24,685 nt of DNA from Prochlorococcus sp. AG-670-O11 (lineage in GTDB: Bacteria > Cyanobacteriota > Cyanobacteriia > PCC-6307 > Cyanobiaceae), in NCBI GenBank assembly GCA_003211335.1, contig QCTA01000009.1:1-24685 (forward strand). Reading direction: 5' to 3'. The notes beneath the pieces were generated by a model. It had not been told where the DNA came from. It did no database searches and saw nothing but the letters and a program-made list of their open reading frames with translations. Positions within the stretch are counted from its first letter, which is position 1; every line of letters starts with the position of its first letter. Position numbers and translations under genes: made by a program. This document shows, piece after piece, positions 1 to 6,891 of this stretch.

Positions 1-775
1 TTGCAGCAAGTAATTGAGGTAAAGCGCCCATCTCTGCCGATTGAAAAATTGGACTAAATAGCTCTAAAGAGAAAGTTTCAATAGGGCTTGGTTTTGGTTT
101 CTGTGCTGAAAAAAGATTTGTTTTTGCAATACCTGGATGTGCCGCCAAGGATAAAATATTCTTTTGCTCTAGTTTTTCATTTAACTCTAAAGCAAACATT
201 ACGTTAGCTAGTTTACTGTTAGCATATGATTCCCATTTGTTATAGTAATTTTCTGCTTTTAGATTATTCCATCCAACTTTTCCAAAGAACTGAGCCCCTG
301 AAGTTACTGTTACTATTCTAGATTTTTCTTTCTTTTCGATTAAAGGAAGGAATTTTAGTGTTAAAAGCATATGTGCTAAATGATTGACCGCAAATTGTAT
401 TTCAAAACCTTGTTTACTTAATGTTTTTGGCGGGTGCATTATACCTGCATTATTAATGAGTAAATCTAAATTTTCAAACTCACTTGATATTTTTGATCCA
501 ATTGCATTTACATCATTTAAATCTGATAGATCTAGTTCTATAGGAGTAAACTTACCTTTAGGATTTAGCGACTTTAATTTATCTATAGCCGAATTAGCCT
601 TTTCTAAACTTCTGCAAGCAAGTAAAACATGTGCATTTTTTTCTGCTAGAGCTTTAGCGGTGTAATATCCAAGACCACTGTTAGCTCCAGTAATAAAAGC
701 TGTTTTCCCGTCTAAATTGGGAATATCTGATATGTTCCAATTAGAATTTTTATTCTTGGAGATAGTGGCAGTCAT
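1..775 (-). CDS. Short-chain dehydrogenase/reductase, C-terminus cut off by window edge
   Basis: The minus-strand reading frame opens with ATG at 775 and stays open to base 1, giving about 258 residues with no stop, so the C-terminus lies outside the window. It is a classical SDR fold: the NAD(P)-binding TGANSGLG motif is at residues 29-36, an NNAG motif lies near residue 110, a serine in VTSGAQ follows, and the catalytic YxxxK is present as YANSK near residue 185. The family catalyses NAD(P)H-dependent oxidoreduction. The N-terminal WNISDIPNLDGK and the YANSKLAN stretch resemble the retinol dehydrogenase/protochlorophyllide reductase-like branch of SDRs. I do not call it light-dependent protochlorophyllide reductase, because the sequence diverges and the end is missing. 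Substrate unknown. It has a 161-bp gap to the next upstream gene on the same strand. Confidence 0.88.
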   Translation of the reverse strand, partial: MTATISKNKNSNWNISDIPNLDGKTAFITGANSGLGYYTAKALAEKNAHVLLACRSLEKANSAIDKLKSLNPKGKFTPIELDLSDLNDVNAIGSKISSEFENLDLLINNAGIMHPPKTLSKQGFEIQFAVNHLAHMLLTLKFLPLIEKKEKSRIVTVTSGAQFFGKVGWNNLKAENYYNKWESYANSKLANVMFALELNEKLEQKNILSLAAHPGIAKTNLFSAQKPKPSPIETFSLELFSPIFQSAEMGALPQLLAA

Positions 776-936
776 TTTCTAATTCTTCTTAAAGAAATTG
801 AAACTTAATTAAAAATCAAGTTTAATGAATATTTTTTATCGTAAATACATATGGTAAGGATCGTGAGTACTTAAATGATTACTCGTTTTGTAATTTAATT
901 AAAAATTTCTTTTTATGATTAATTAGTTTTTATTGA

Positions 937-1686
937 TTAATTTTTAATTGCATATTGCCATTCATTGTATTTTGAAAAATTTGTTTCTCTAATCAACTGC
1001 AATTTTCTGCTATTTATTTTGAGGACAATTCCATCAGTTGGGTATTGAGAAAATATTTCTCCATCTAACCATCTTTTTCTAAATAACTCGACTTGGCTTG
1101 TAAAATTTGTGAAGTAACTGTGAGGGGTGTTAAAGCCACATTTTTTAAGATAGTTAAGGGTTTCATACTGGTTAAGTCTTCCATTAAGTATTTGGAAACA
1201 GCAAAAGCTGAAATTTTCTGTAATCCTTTTTTTATTGTTGAGGAATTCGCCTGTAATTTTTTGGGAAAAATAGGGAGTTTCGTTTGGGGCATAAAGCTCA
1301 CCTCTAACTTGAAAATCTCGTTGGATAGGAAGGCTATTGGGGACATCTTTAATCTTTTCAATTTTGCTTGAGACATCAAATCCTTTTCTTGTAATGGCTT
1401 TATTAAATTTGCCATTTATATATTTAATTGCAATAGCGCAACCATCAATTTTTGGTTGAATGCTCAATCTTGTATTTTTTAATAAGCTATTTAAAAACTC
1501 TTTGTGATTATCTTTAGATAATGAGGGTAATAATAAATTACTTATTTGATTAAAATAATCACATTTTGGATCTGTACGAAGTAAGTTTCTTTCAAGTTGA
1601 TCAAATGCTTTATCAGATATAAGAGCATTTCCTATTCGATATTGTTCATCAAGATATTTAACATTTTTTTCTAATAATGAACCCAT
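937..1686 (-). CDS. Stand-alone NAD+-dependent DNA ligase-like adenylation protein
   Basis: This 249-residue protein matches only the N-terminal part of NAD+-dependent DNA ligase (LigA, usually about 670 residues). Residues 10-40 resemble domain Ia, which binds the NMN half of NAD+ (SDKAFDQL in place of the usual SDxxYDxL). The nucleotidyltransferase motif with the AMP-accepting lysine is KIDG at 79-82. RGEL at 128-131 and PTDGIVLKIN at 216-225 correspond to later adenylation motifs, and the protein ends at WQYAIKN, close to LigA motif V. The OB-fold, zinc finger, helix-hairpin-helix and BRCT domains are absent, so nick joining by the usual DNA-encircling mechanism is unlikely. All core motifs are kept and the frame is intact, so it does not look like a decaying fragment. 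A full-length ligA would be expected elsewhere in the genome. The start at 1686 is the ATG of MGSLLEKN, and no upstream in-frame alternative was examined. It diverges from the photolyase-like gene. Function unknown: it may adenylate DNA, RNA or a protein. Confidence 0.75.
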   Translation of the reverse strand: MGSLLEKNVKYLDEQYRIGNALISDKAFDQLERNLLRTDPKCDYFNQISNLLLPSLSKDNHKEFLNSLLKNTRLSIQPKIDGCAIAIKYINGKFNKAITRKGFDVSSKIEKIKDVPNSLPIQRDFQVRGELYAPNETPYFSQKITGEFLNNKKRITENFSFCCFQILNGRLNQYETLNYLKKCGFNTPHSYFTNFTSQVELFRKRWLDGEIFSQYPTDGIVLKINSRKLQLIRETNFSKYNEWQYAIKN

Positions 1687-1982
1687 AATATTCTTGGATA
1701 ATTTTGAAAATATTTTTGAGGAGATTTTTTACTTAAGTCAAGGATTTATAGATTCAAATTTGACTTTCGAATAAAAAATTGGCTTGTCATTATATATTTT
1801 CCTATGAGGAGTTCACTTGAAAAGTATAAAATGTACTCATTGAAGGTTTAAATTAAATACTTCAATAAAACATTTTTTCAGAAAATTGTTTCAAGGTTTT
1901 TAATGATTAAATAAGAAATTAAAAACGTTTATTTAGATTAAGCCTATACAATTTAGAAAAAAATTTTTTAGCATATACAAAA

Positions 1983-3122
1983 ATGCCATTACTTTTAGAT
2001 GCGCAAGAAAAGTGGAACGATTTTTTAGAGAATAAAATCATAAACTACGAAAAACTGCGCAATTATGATTATGGCCCAACGAATAAAAGCTCCGTTTCAA
2101 AATTATCACCTTATATTTCTCATAGGGTTTTATTAGAATACGAATTGCTTGAAGAGGTTAAAAAGAAATATCATTCTCAAAAGATCAATAAATTTGTTGA
2201 AGAGATTTATTGGAGAATTTATTGGCAAGGTTGGATGGAAAATAGACCAAAGGTATGGTGTAATTTTATTTCAGAAAAAAATTATGAATACGATCTTGAA
2301 ACATATGAAGAAGCAATTAATGGAAACTCAGAATTAGGTTTTTTCAATTCATGGGTTAATGAGTTAAAAACTTATAACTACTTACACAATCATACTCGTA
2401 TGTGGTTTGCTAGTACTTGGATATTTAATTTAGGTCTGCCCTGGCAATTAGGCGCAAGTTTTTTCTTTAAACATCTTTATGATGGAGATGCTGCCTCGAA
2501 TCTTTTGAGTTGGAGATGGGTTGCAGGATTACAAACAAAAGGAAAGCAATATCGCTTTTCCCCAGCAAATCTAAGAAAATTTTCAAATAATAGGTTCAAT
2601 GTTGAAAAGATCAATAATAGGCAAATCTTTCTTGAAGAAAAAAATCAAATCCCACTTGATGATGAGGTTTATAAAAGCAATATGGAACCAAAGTCAGAAA
2701 CTCTTATATTATTTGAAAACGATTTACATATTTCAACTCTTAAAAATATCTTACGAAATTACAAGAGCGTTTTTATTATCCTACTAGGCAATGCCCAAAG
2801 AAAAATAAAATTATCTGAAGCAGTTCTTAGTTTCAAACAACAAATAGTTCTTGAATTCATAAAGCAATTTGTTAATGTTACTCAGATTGATCCTTTAAAG
2901 TTAAAAGAGACATTGGTCGATATTGATCAGTTAGATATGATTTATCCTGGTGTTGGTGAAAATAACGACTTTATAAATAGTTTTAAGAAGTTAAATAATA
3001 AGGTGATTTTTAATTTAGTAAGAGATCAAGACTTATTTGCTTGGAAGTTTGCCAAAAAAGGGTTTTTTAAATTCAAAGAAAATATACCCAAAATTAATCA
3101 ATATGTTTTTCAAAATTATTAA
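1983..3122 (+). CDS. Photolyase/cryptochrome-like protein with N-terminal FAD-binding domain
   Basis: Residues 30-205 of this 379-residue protein match the C-terminal catalytic FAD domain of the DNA photolyase/cryptochrome family. SxLSPYI lies at 39-45, WRIYW at 77-81, NHTRMWFAS at 136-144, and DGDAASN at 167-173 followed by SWRWVAG. By motif spacing, D167, N173, W154 and W177 line up with E. coli PhrB D372, N378, W359 and W382, so the flavin-contacting Asn and two tryptophans of the electron-transfer chain are kept. The usual N-terminal antenna domain is missing. Instead, residues 238-370 form a second, Rossmann-looking part that starts TLILFENDLH, reminiscent of the photolyase N-terminal strand VWFRxDLR. 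This suggests the two domains are in swapped order. Light-driven pyrimidine-dimer repair or blue-light sensing is possible; activity cannot be read from sequence. ATG at 1983, with no clear Shine-Dalgarno. Confidence 0.8.
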   Translation: MPLLLDAQEKWNDFLENKIINYEKLRNYDYGPTNKSSVSKLSPYISHRVLLEYELLEEVKKKYHSQKINKFVEEIYWRIYWQGWMENRPKVWCNFISEKNYEYDLETYEEAINGNSELGFFNSWVNELKTYNYLHNHTRMWFASTWIFNLGLPWQLGASFFFKHLYDGDAASNLLSWRWVAGLQTKGKQYRFSPANLRKFSNNRFNVEKINNRQIFLEEKNQIPLDDEVYKSNMEPKSETLILFENDLHISTLKNILRNYKSVFIILLGNAQRKIKLSEAVLSFKQQIVLEFIKQFVNVTQIDPLKLKETLVDIDQLDMIYPGVGENNDFINSFKKLNNKVIFNLVRDQDLFAWKFAKKGFFKFKENIPKINQYVFQNY

Positions 3123-3276
3123 TGGAAATTTTTGAAAGGTAATATATTTTAAAAAGCTAAAATTTTTGATATACGCAAATCTCTAAGTATAAATACTTAA
3201 TTAAAGATCAGTTTTATGGTTTAATCCACGATGAATAATGTGGCTAGTTATTTTTACTTAAGAAATACGTTTTATA

Positions 3277-3837
3277 GTGCTTTCAACAATTCTTACAAAA
3301 TCATTCAGCAAAGATACAGCTCTATTAATCCTAAGAGTAATTACTGGTACAGTTTTAATTCATCATGGATTTGAAAAGCTAGCTAATATAGAAAATTTTG
3401 CAGATGCTTTTGTCAGACCTCTACACTTACCTTTCCCAATATTTTTATCATATGTAGCTGCATTCTCAGAAATTGGTGGAAGTTGGTTATTAATACTTGG
3501 TTTAGCTACAAGATTTGGTGCTTTAGCAATAGTTGGTACTATATCGGTTGCTATCTATCATGCTCTAGTAACATCGGGATTTAATATTTTCTTGTTAGAA
3601 CTTTTACTACTTTACTTCGCTTCAGCTACCTCAATAGCACTTACAGGCCCTGGAGATTTCTCAATTGATGAAGTAATTATAAGAGTATTGAGATCTGAAT
3701 CTGATGATGAAGATATTCAAGAATCAGTAAAAATTAAAGCTAATACTGACAAGTCAATCAGTCAAGAGGATTCGACCAACAAAGGTGGTATTTTCCAATT
3801 CCTCCAAGCTAACCTACTCTCAGATACTTCAAATTAA
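3277..3837 (+). CDS. DoxX family membrane protein
   Basis: This 186-residue protein carries the DoxX pattern. An N-terminal helix with RVITGTVLIHHGFEKL is followed by a loop, then three more hydrophobic segments covering SYVAAFSEIGGSWLLILGLATRFG, ALAIVGTISVAIYHALV and FLLELLLLYFASATSIALTGPG. This predicts four membrane helices and a charged, hydrophilic C-terminal tail of about 60 residues. DoxX proteins are linked to quinone or thiol redox reactions and oxidative-stress defence; the exact role here is unknown. The likely start is GTG at 3277, because no in-frame ATG occurs before the first conserved helix. The stop codon lies in the tetramer TTAA that also supplies the stop of the small convergent gene at 3834-4001. 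Confidence 0.85.
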   Translation: MLSTILTKSFSKDTALLILRVITGTVLIHHGFEKLANIENFADAFVRPLHLPFPIFLSYVAAFSEIGGSWLLILGLATRFGALAIVGTISVAIYHALVTSGFNIFLLELLLLYFASATSIALTGPGDFSIDEVIIRVLRSESDDEDIQESVKIKANTDKSISQEDSTNKGGIFQFLQANLLSDTSN

Positions 3838-4001
3838 ATTTTTGGATAAAGACTATCAATAAATTCCTGTTTTTTTTGTAAGGAATTAATTTTTTCAAAT
3901 TTAATTTTTAAAGTCGCTTCCGTTAAACTTAAGAAAAGTCCCAAAGCCGTTACCCAAGATAAAAAGATTAAAGGATTTTCAGGAATTTCTGAGAAAACCA
4001 T
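3834..4001 (-). CDS. Small single-helix membrane protein (55 aa), hypothetical
   Basis: On the minus strand an ATG at 4001 opens a 55-codon frame ending with TAA at 3836-3834. The product starts MVFSEIPENP, has one hydrophobic stretch at about residues 10-28 (LIFLSWVTALGLFLSLTEA), and continues into a basic amphipathic tail ending LYPKI. It fills the gap between the convergent DoxX gene and the PNPOx-like gene on its own strand, and shares its stop tetramer TTAA with DoxX. The single clean membrane helix followed by a Lys/Glu-rich tail is typical of the many small membrane proteins of marine picocyanobacteria, which supports a real gene. I do not recognise a family, and the function is unknown. 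Confidence 0.6.
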   Translation of the reverse strand: MVFSEIPENPLIFLSWVTALGLFLSLTEATLKIKFEKINSLQKKQEFIDSLYPKI

Positions 4002-4076
4002 AAGATTAATATTTCTTTTATAAAATTGACCGATCTATTTAATTTTTTCAACCTAAGTAAACAATTTAGAAATATT

Positions 4077-4628
4077 TTATGGATTTATTTCCATTCTTTC
4101 CCAATTATTTTCCTTATGCCAGACATACCTCTTGTGAATAGGCGTTACTAATTTAAGGAGATCTACAGAATATATTTCAAATTCTAATACAACAAAATTT
4201 TCTGGTTTATTTAAATCACTAGAAATTATTTGAGAAGTGCAAATATTTTTATTAATCTCTTTTCCTGGATGTTGCCAAAACCAAGTTGATTTGGATCTAT
4301 CTGATAAAGTATCCCAAAATTTCATGTTTTCCTTTAACTCCTTCATTTTTCCTTTAAATCTGAATTGTGATTTGCTTTTAAAAAAAAGCCATAAAACCTC
4401 TGCGTTGGAGTTGAGTTTTAATTGAGCAACTTTTTCGCTGCGTCTATCAGTAAAAATAAGGATTGAACTTTCAGTTTGCCATCCTCTAAAAACTACCGTA
4501 CGTAATCTGGGTTCATTATCCCCATTAATAGTACAAAGCTGAAACCACCTACTTGAGGGTAATTTGCCTTCTTTTTTTCTTGCAGCTTTTAACTCCTGCC
4601 TCCACATTGGGATTTTAATTTCCTTCAT
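4077..4628 (-). CDS. Pyridoxamine 5'-phosphate oxidase-like FMN-binding protein
   Basis: The 183-residue product resembles the split-barrel flavin-binding family related to PNPOx. The N-terminus WRQELKAARKKEGKLPSSRWFQLCTI leads to a strand-turn segment with PRLRTVVFRGW (about residues 40-50), then IFTDRRSEKVAQL, AEVLWLFFKSKSQFRFKG, and a C-terminal strand FVVLEFEIYSVDLLKL. The S/T-D-x-R-S-x-K segment fits phosphate binding of FMN in this family. The length (about 180) fits the cyanobacterial PNPOx-like type rather than canonical PdxH (about 215), so a role as true PNP oxidase in vitamin B6 metabolism is uncertain. Its 5' end overlaps the upstream DUF1295-like gene by 14 nt, implying co-transcription and probable translational coupling. 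Confidence 0.78.
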   Translation of the reverse strand: MKEIKIPMWRQELKAARKKEGKLPSSRWFQLCTINGDNEPRLRTVVFRGWQTESSILIFTDRRSEKVAQLKLNSNAEVLWLFFKSKSQFRFKGKMKELKENMKFWDTLSDRSKSTWFWQHPGKEINKNICTSQIISSDLNKPENFVVLEFEIYSVDLLKLVTPIHKRYVWHKENNWERMEINP

Positions 4629-5238
4629 TCAATTTGGGTAAAAGTAAACCACTAATTCGCTTATATTCCGCAAATGAAGCATATTTTGTGAGTGATTTGT
4701 CCTTTTTTAACATTCTTGGTAGAAAGACTCCAAAGAAAAATAAAGCAAGAATAGCAAAAGGTATAAAACTCACAGAAAGGATGGCAAATGATAAATAAAT
4801 TAGTATTTCACCAAGGTAATTTGTATTTCTTATATTTTTGAAAAATCCATCTTTAATAAGTTCTTTTTTGATTTTAAGAGTGAAATATTTTTGAGCATCA
4901 CTTGCAAAATGAAGAAAAACACCAATTATATTTATTGAAATAGAAGCTGCAATTATGGGATATGAAACTGATTTTTGGGAGGAAATGAGAATAAATGGAG
5001 CTACCCAGTAACTACCAAGGAAAATAAACCCAGTAATTGAAGTTATGAAATTTATCTTTTCTTTAAAATATGGATCTGGAAATATTTTTTCTTTTAATAA
5101 CCAAAGTATTCCATAAGTTCCATGTAAAGATAAATAAACCCAAGCAGCTATTGAATAATTTTTATAAAACAACATTAATCCAGCGACAACAAATACTGTT
5201 AATCCTTTATGAAGGTTGATTATTTGGTTAAGTTTCAT
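4615..5238 (-). CDS. DUF1295 / isoprenylcysteine methyltransferase-like integral membrane protein
   Basis: This 207-residue protein is mostly hydrophobic, with about five or six predicted membrane helices. The C-terminal half holds the family signature: LIKDGFFKNIRNTNYLGEIL (about residues 128-147), a long hydrophobic helix, then SLTKYASFAEYKRISGLLLPKL. This 'G-hydrophobic-x3-R-(N/H)-P/T-NYLGE' plus 'Y-x2-F-x-EYK' layout is that of steroid 5-alpha-reductase-like (DUF1295) and isoprenylcysteine carboxyl methyltransferase-like enzymes. They are reductases or SAM-dependent methyltransferases of lipophilic substrates; the substrate here cannot be told. It lies 65 nt downstream of the tRNA-Val gene on the same strand and overlaps the PNPOx-like gene. 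Confidence 0.8.
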   Translation of the reverse strand: MKLNQIINLHKGLTVFVVAGLMLFYKNYSIAAWVYLSLHGTYGILWLLKEKIFPDPYFKEKINFITSITGFIFLGSYWVAPFILISSQKSVSYPIIAASISINIIGVFLHFASDAQKYFTLKIKKELIKDGFFKNIRNTNYLGEILIYLSFAILSVSFIPFAILALFFFGVFLPRMLKKDKSLTKYASFAEYKRISGLLLPKLNEGN

Positions 5239-5303
5239 TTTTTAATTAATCTAAAAAATGAAAGTATTATTTGTGGATCTTACTTTATTCATCAAAATTT
5301 TCA

Positions 5304-5375
5304 TGGGCGATACTGGATTCGAACCAGTGACCACTACCTTGTCGAGGTAATGCTCTACCACTGAGCTAATCGCCC
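5304..5375 (-). tRNA. trnV: tRNA-Val, anticodon GAC
   Basis: The minus-strand 72-nt sequence folds into a full cloverleaf. The acceptor is GGGCGAT/ATCGCCC with discriminator A. The D-arm is GCTC-AGTGGTA-GAGC, the anticodon arm TTACC-TCGACAA-GGTAG, the variable loop TGGTC, and the T-arm ACTGG-TTCGAAT-CCAGT. The anticodon GAC reads valine GUC and GUU codons. The 3' CCA is not encoded (TGA follows the discriminator). One oddity: position 33 is C, not the nearly invariant U. The stem also has a T27-G43 wobble. The gene sits between the S4-domain gene and the DUF1295-like gene, on the same strand as both. Confidence 0.95.
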
Positions 5376-5430
5376 TTTTAGAAAAAGTCAAAATTTTGAC
5401 CTCCCTATATGAAAATAGCAGCTAAAGGAT

Positions 5431-6222
5431 TCATTTTCTAAGTAATTTAATTTTCCATCGTTCTCTTTTTGTTATTTCTAAATCTAGAATTTCAATAAAC
5501 CCTTTGTTGTCAAGGTGAAGTTTGTCTCCAACTTTTAAACTACTAGTACCCTTTTTTACAGTTTTACCATTCAATTTAAGCATTCCATTTTCTATCCTTT
5601 CCAAAATTTTAGTCCTGGAGATTCTGAAGCCGGCTGAAGCTATTGCATCTAATCTTGTTGAAGCCTCTACAGTATTAATAAGTTTTTTTAATCTCCCAAC
5701 AGGTATTTGTAATTCCTCTAACCTAACTATTTTTATTTTTACTTTTACATCCCTAAGGTATAAACTTTTTTCATTTAAGAATTCAATTTTTGAATCATCC
5801 ACTATTCCTTGAGCACCTCTATCTCCTGTTGTCCATATATCACCAATTTTTTCTTCAATTAATCCATTATCTACTAATAATGTTCTGAAATCATCTTGAG
5901 TTGCATTATCAAATAAAAAATTACCGTTTATTTGAATGCCTTTTGCTGGGAAATTGCTTATTAGCTCATTTTCCTCTGGTATGATGCCTTCCCTGAAACA
6001 TGCAATCTTTGATCTTTGAGCTGAGTCATATCCTCCAAAGACAAAAAATTTAAAATCACTTAAGTTATTAAATTCTTTCAAAATTTCTTCACATACAAAT
6101 GTTGAATTAAATCCTGTCCAATATGTTTGCCAATGTTTTAAAGATAAATTAGAAATATTTATTAATTCTTCAATTTCTTTTTTGTAATTTGAATTTATTA
6201 ATAATTCTTTTAAGTCAATCAT
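5431..6222 (-). CDS. Photosystem II S4 domain protein (YlmH-like)
   Basis: The 263-residue product matches the cyanobacterial/plastid 'photosystem II S4 domain' family, related to bacterial YlmH. The N-terminal two thirds hold FGGYDSAQRSKIACF (62-76), similar to the YlmH segment FGGYxxAER, then a ribosomal-recognition-like middle region. The C-terminal S4 RNA-binding domain runs about 190-237 (RLDAIASAGFRISRTKI to GTSSLKVGDKL). S4 domains bind structured RNA; YlmH-type proteins have been linked to rescue of stalled large ribosomal subunits, and the plant member to PSII, so a role in translation or rRNA handling is a fair inference. Its ATG directly follows the TAA of the upstream gene (TAAATG, no spacing), which implies translational coupling. 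Confidence 0.85.
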   Translation of the reverse strand: MIDLKELLINSNYKKEIEELINISNLSLKHWQTYWTGFNSTFVCEEILKEFNNLSDFKFFVFGGYDSAQRSKIACFREGIIPEENELISNFPAKGIQINGNFLFDNATQDDFRTLLVDNGLIEEKIGDIWTTGDRGAQGIVDDSKIEFLNEKSLYLRDVKVKIKIVRLEELQIPVGRLKKLINTVEASTRLDAIASAGFRISRTKILERIENGMLKLNGKTVKKGTSSLKVGDKLHLDNKGFIEILDLEITKRERWKIKLLRK

Positions 6223-6789
6223 TTAGCCTTCTAAAAAAATTATGTCTTTAGGTTCTGATTGCTTTATTAATGCCCAAGGTAATTCAGTTCCTATTTGATT
6301 TTCAAGAAGAACAAGCCATTTACCCTCATTGTTTAAATCAATAATTGATCTCAATTCTTTATTTCTATTCAGGTTGATACTTGCTGAAGATACAATGCTA
6401 CCTAAATATCCCGAACCCATACCTAAAAGACCCCCCAAAAAAGATTCTCCGATATTGTTTAACCCAAGAAAGCTAAAAGTTGACAAGTTTGTCATATTAG
6501 AAAATGCTATGCCTGCTATAAAACCAAAGGGCATAAGCCAGGTTCGCATATTTTTCTGTCTTATCTTTCTATCGAGTTTTGGATTTAGAATTCTTACGTT
6601 TTCTATTTCTTCAGATTTAAAGAAGCTGTTTTTGGATAAATTTAATAATTGTTTTTGATCAGGAGTTGTTTTCTCGTTAGATGGCAAAATTAATAAACAT
6701 TCTGTTAAAAATACTGACTTATCCTTAAAAACATTGAATAGATCAAGGCATTTTTCTAGCTCATTAAATATCACTATACTTTTAGTCAA
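6223..6789 (-). CDS. Conserved hypothetical membrane protein with Gly-rich helices
   Basis: I do not recognise a named family. The 188-residue protein has a soluble N-terminal part (1-80) beginning MTKSIVIFNELEKCLDLF. Two hydrophobic Gly-rich stretches follow at about 84-100 (WLMPFGFIAGIAFSNM) and 106-136 (FSFLGLNNIGESFLGG, then LLGMGSGYLGSIVSSA). A soluble tail carries NEGKWLVLLENQIGTELPW (about 154-172). The layout resembles cyanobacterial proteins with a glycine-zipper-like membrane hairpin. It is the first gene of a minus-strand series and is fused end-to-start with the PSII S4 gene, so the two are probably made together. The ATG at 6789 is 102 bp from the divergent serA. Confidence 0.6.
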   Translation of the reverse strand: MTKSIVIFNELEKCLDLFNVFKDKSVFLTECLLILPSNEKTTPDQKQLLNLSKNSFFKSEEIENVRILNPKLDRKIRQKNMRTWLMPFGFIAGIAFSNMTNLSTFSFLGLNNIGESFLGGLLGMGSGYLGSIVSSASINLNRNKELRSIIDLNNEGKWLVLLENQIGTELPWALIKQSEPKDIIFLEG

Positions 6790-6844
6790 TTTTCATTCCT
6801 CAAATGTTGGTTTGTTGATTCAAATTAATAAAATTAGATATCTC

Positions 6845-6850
6845 TACTAT
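6845..6850 (+). promoter_or_regulatory. Candidate -10 box of serA
   Basis: TACTAT fits the TANNNT pattern of cyanobacterial sigma-70 -10 elements and lies 41 nt before the serA ATG, giving a leader of about 35 nt. There is no good -35 at the right distance; a competing reading is TTGTTG (6812-6817), 17 nt, TAGATA (6835-6840). The 102-bp gap must also hold the promoter of the divergent minus-strand gene. Confidence 0.3.
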
Positions 6851-6891
6851 AGATTAAGTTAAAGTAAAAAAATTAAAGAACAACTCTTTAA

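Larger units (their letters stand above)
834..3834. other. Region of accessory-looking oxidoreductase and repair-like genes: intergenic content note
   Basis: The two longer gaps here are 776-936 (161 bp) and 1687-1982 (296 bp). The first holds a GAGTA/TACTC inverted repeat (865-869 with 880-884) and AT-rich sequence. The second separates the divergent ligase-like and photolyase-like genes and must hold both their promoters; it is very AT-rich and I see no RNA gene, conserved hairpin or credible ORF in it. The only open frame of note is a 15-codon one at 1804-1851. The 154-bp gap at 3123-3276 holds a perfect palindrome, AAGTAT-AA-ATACTT (3185-3198), which could be an operator for the DoxX gene but has no supporting match. 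Confidence 0.4.

Noticed and set aside
384..665. Open frame of 93 codons on + opposite the SDR gene
   Set aside because: It is antisense to clear SDR motifs, has no family features, and is a by-product of the coding strand.
865..884. GAGTA/TACTC inverted repeat as terminator of the ligase-like gene
   Set aside because: The 5-bp stem has a 10-nt loop and no T-run on the minus strand; too weak to call.
1804..1851. 15-codon frame with an in-frame ATG in the ligase/photolyase gap
   Set aside because: It is too short, has no ribosome binding site, and such frames are expected by chance in AT-rich DNA.
3185..3198. Perfect palindrome AAGTAT-AA-ATACTT before the DoxX gene
   Set aside because: It could be an operator, but nothing matches a known regulator and short AT palindromes are common here; only mentioned in the intergenic note.
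5522..5812. 96-codon + frame opposite the PSII S4 gene
   Set aside because: Antisense shadow of the S4-domain coding sequence; its product looks like reversed hydrophobic codons.
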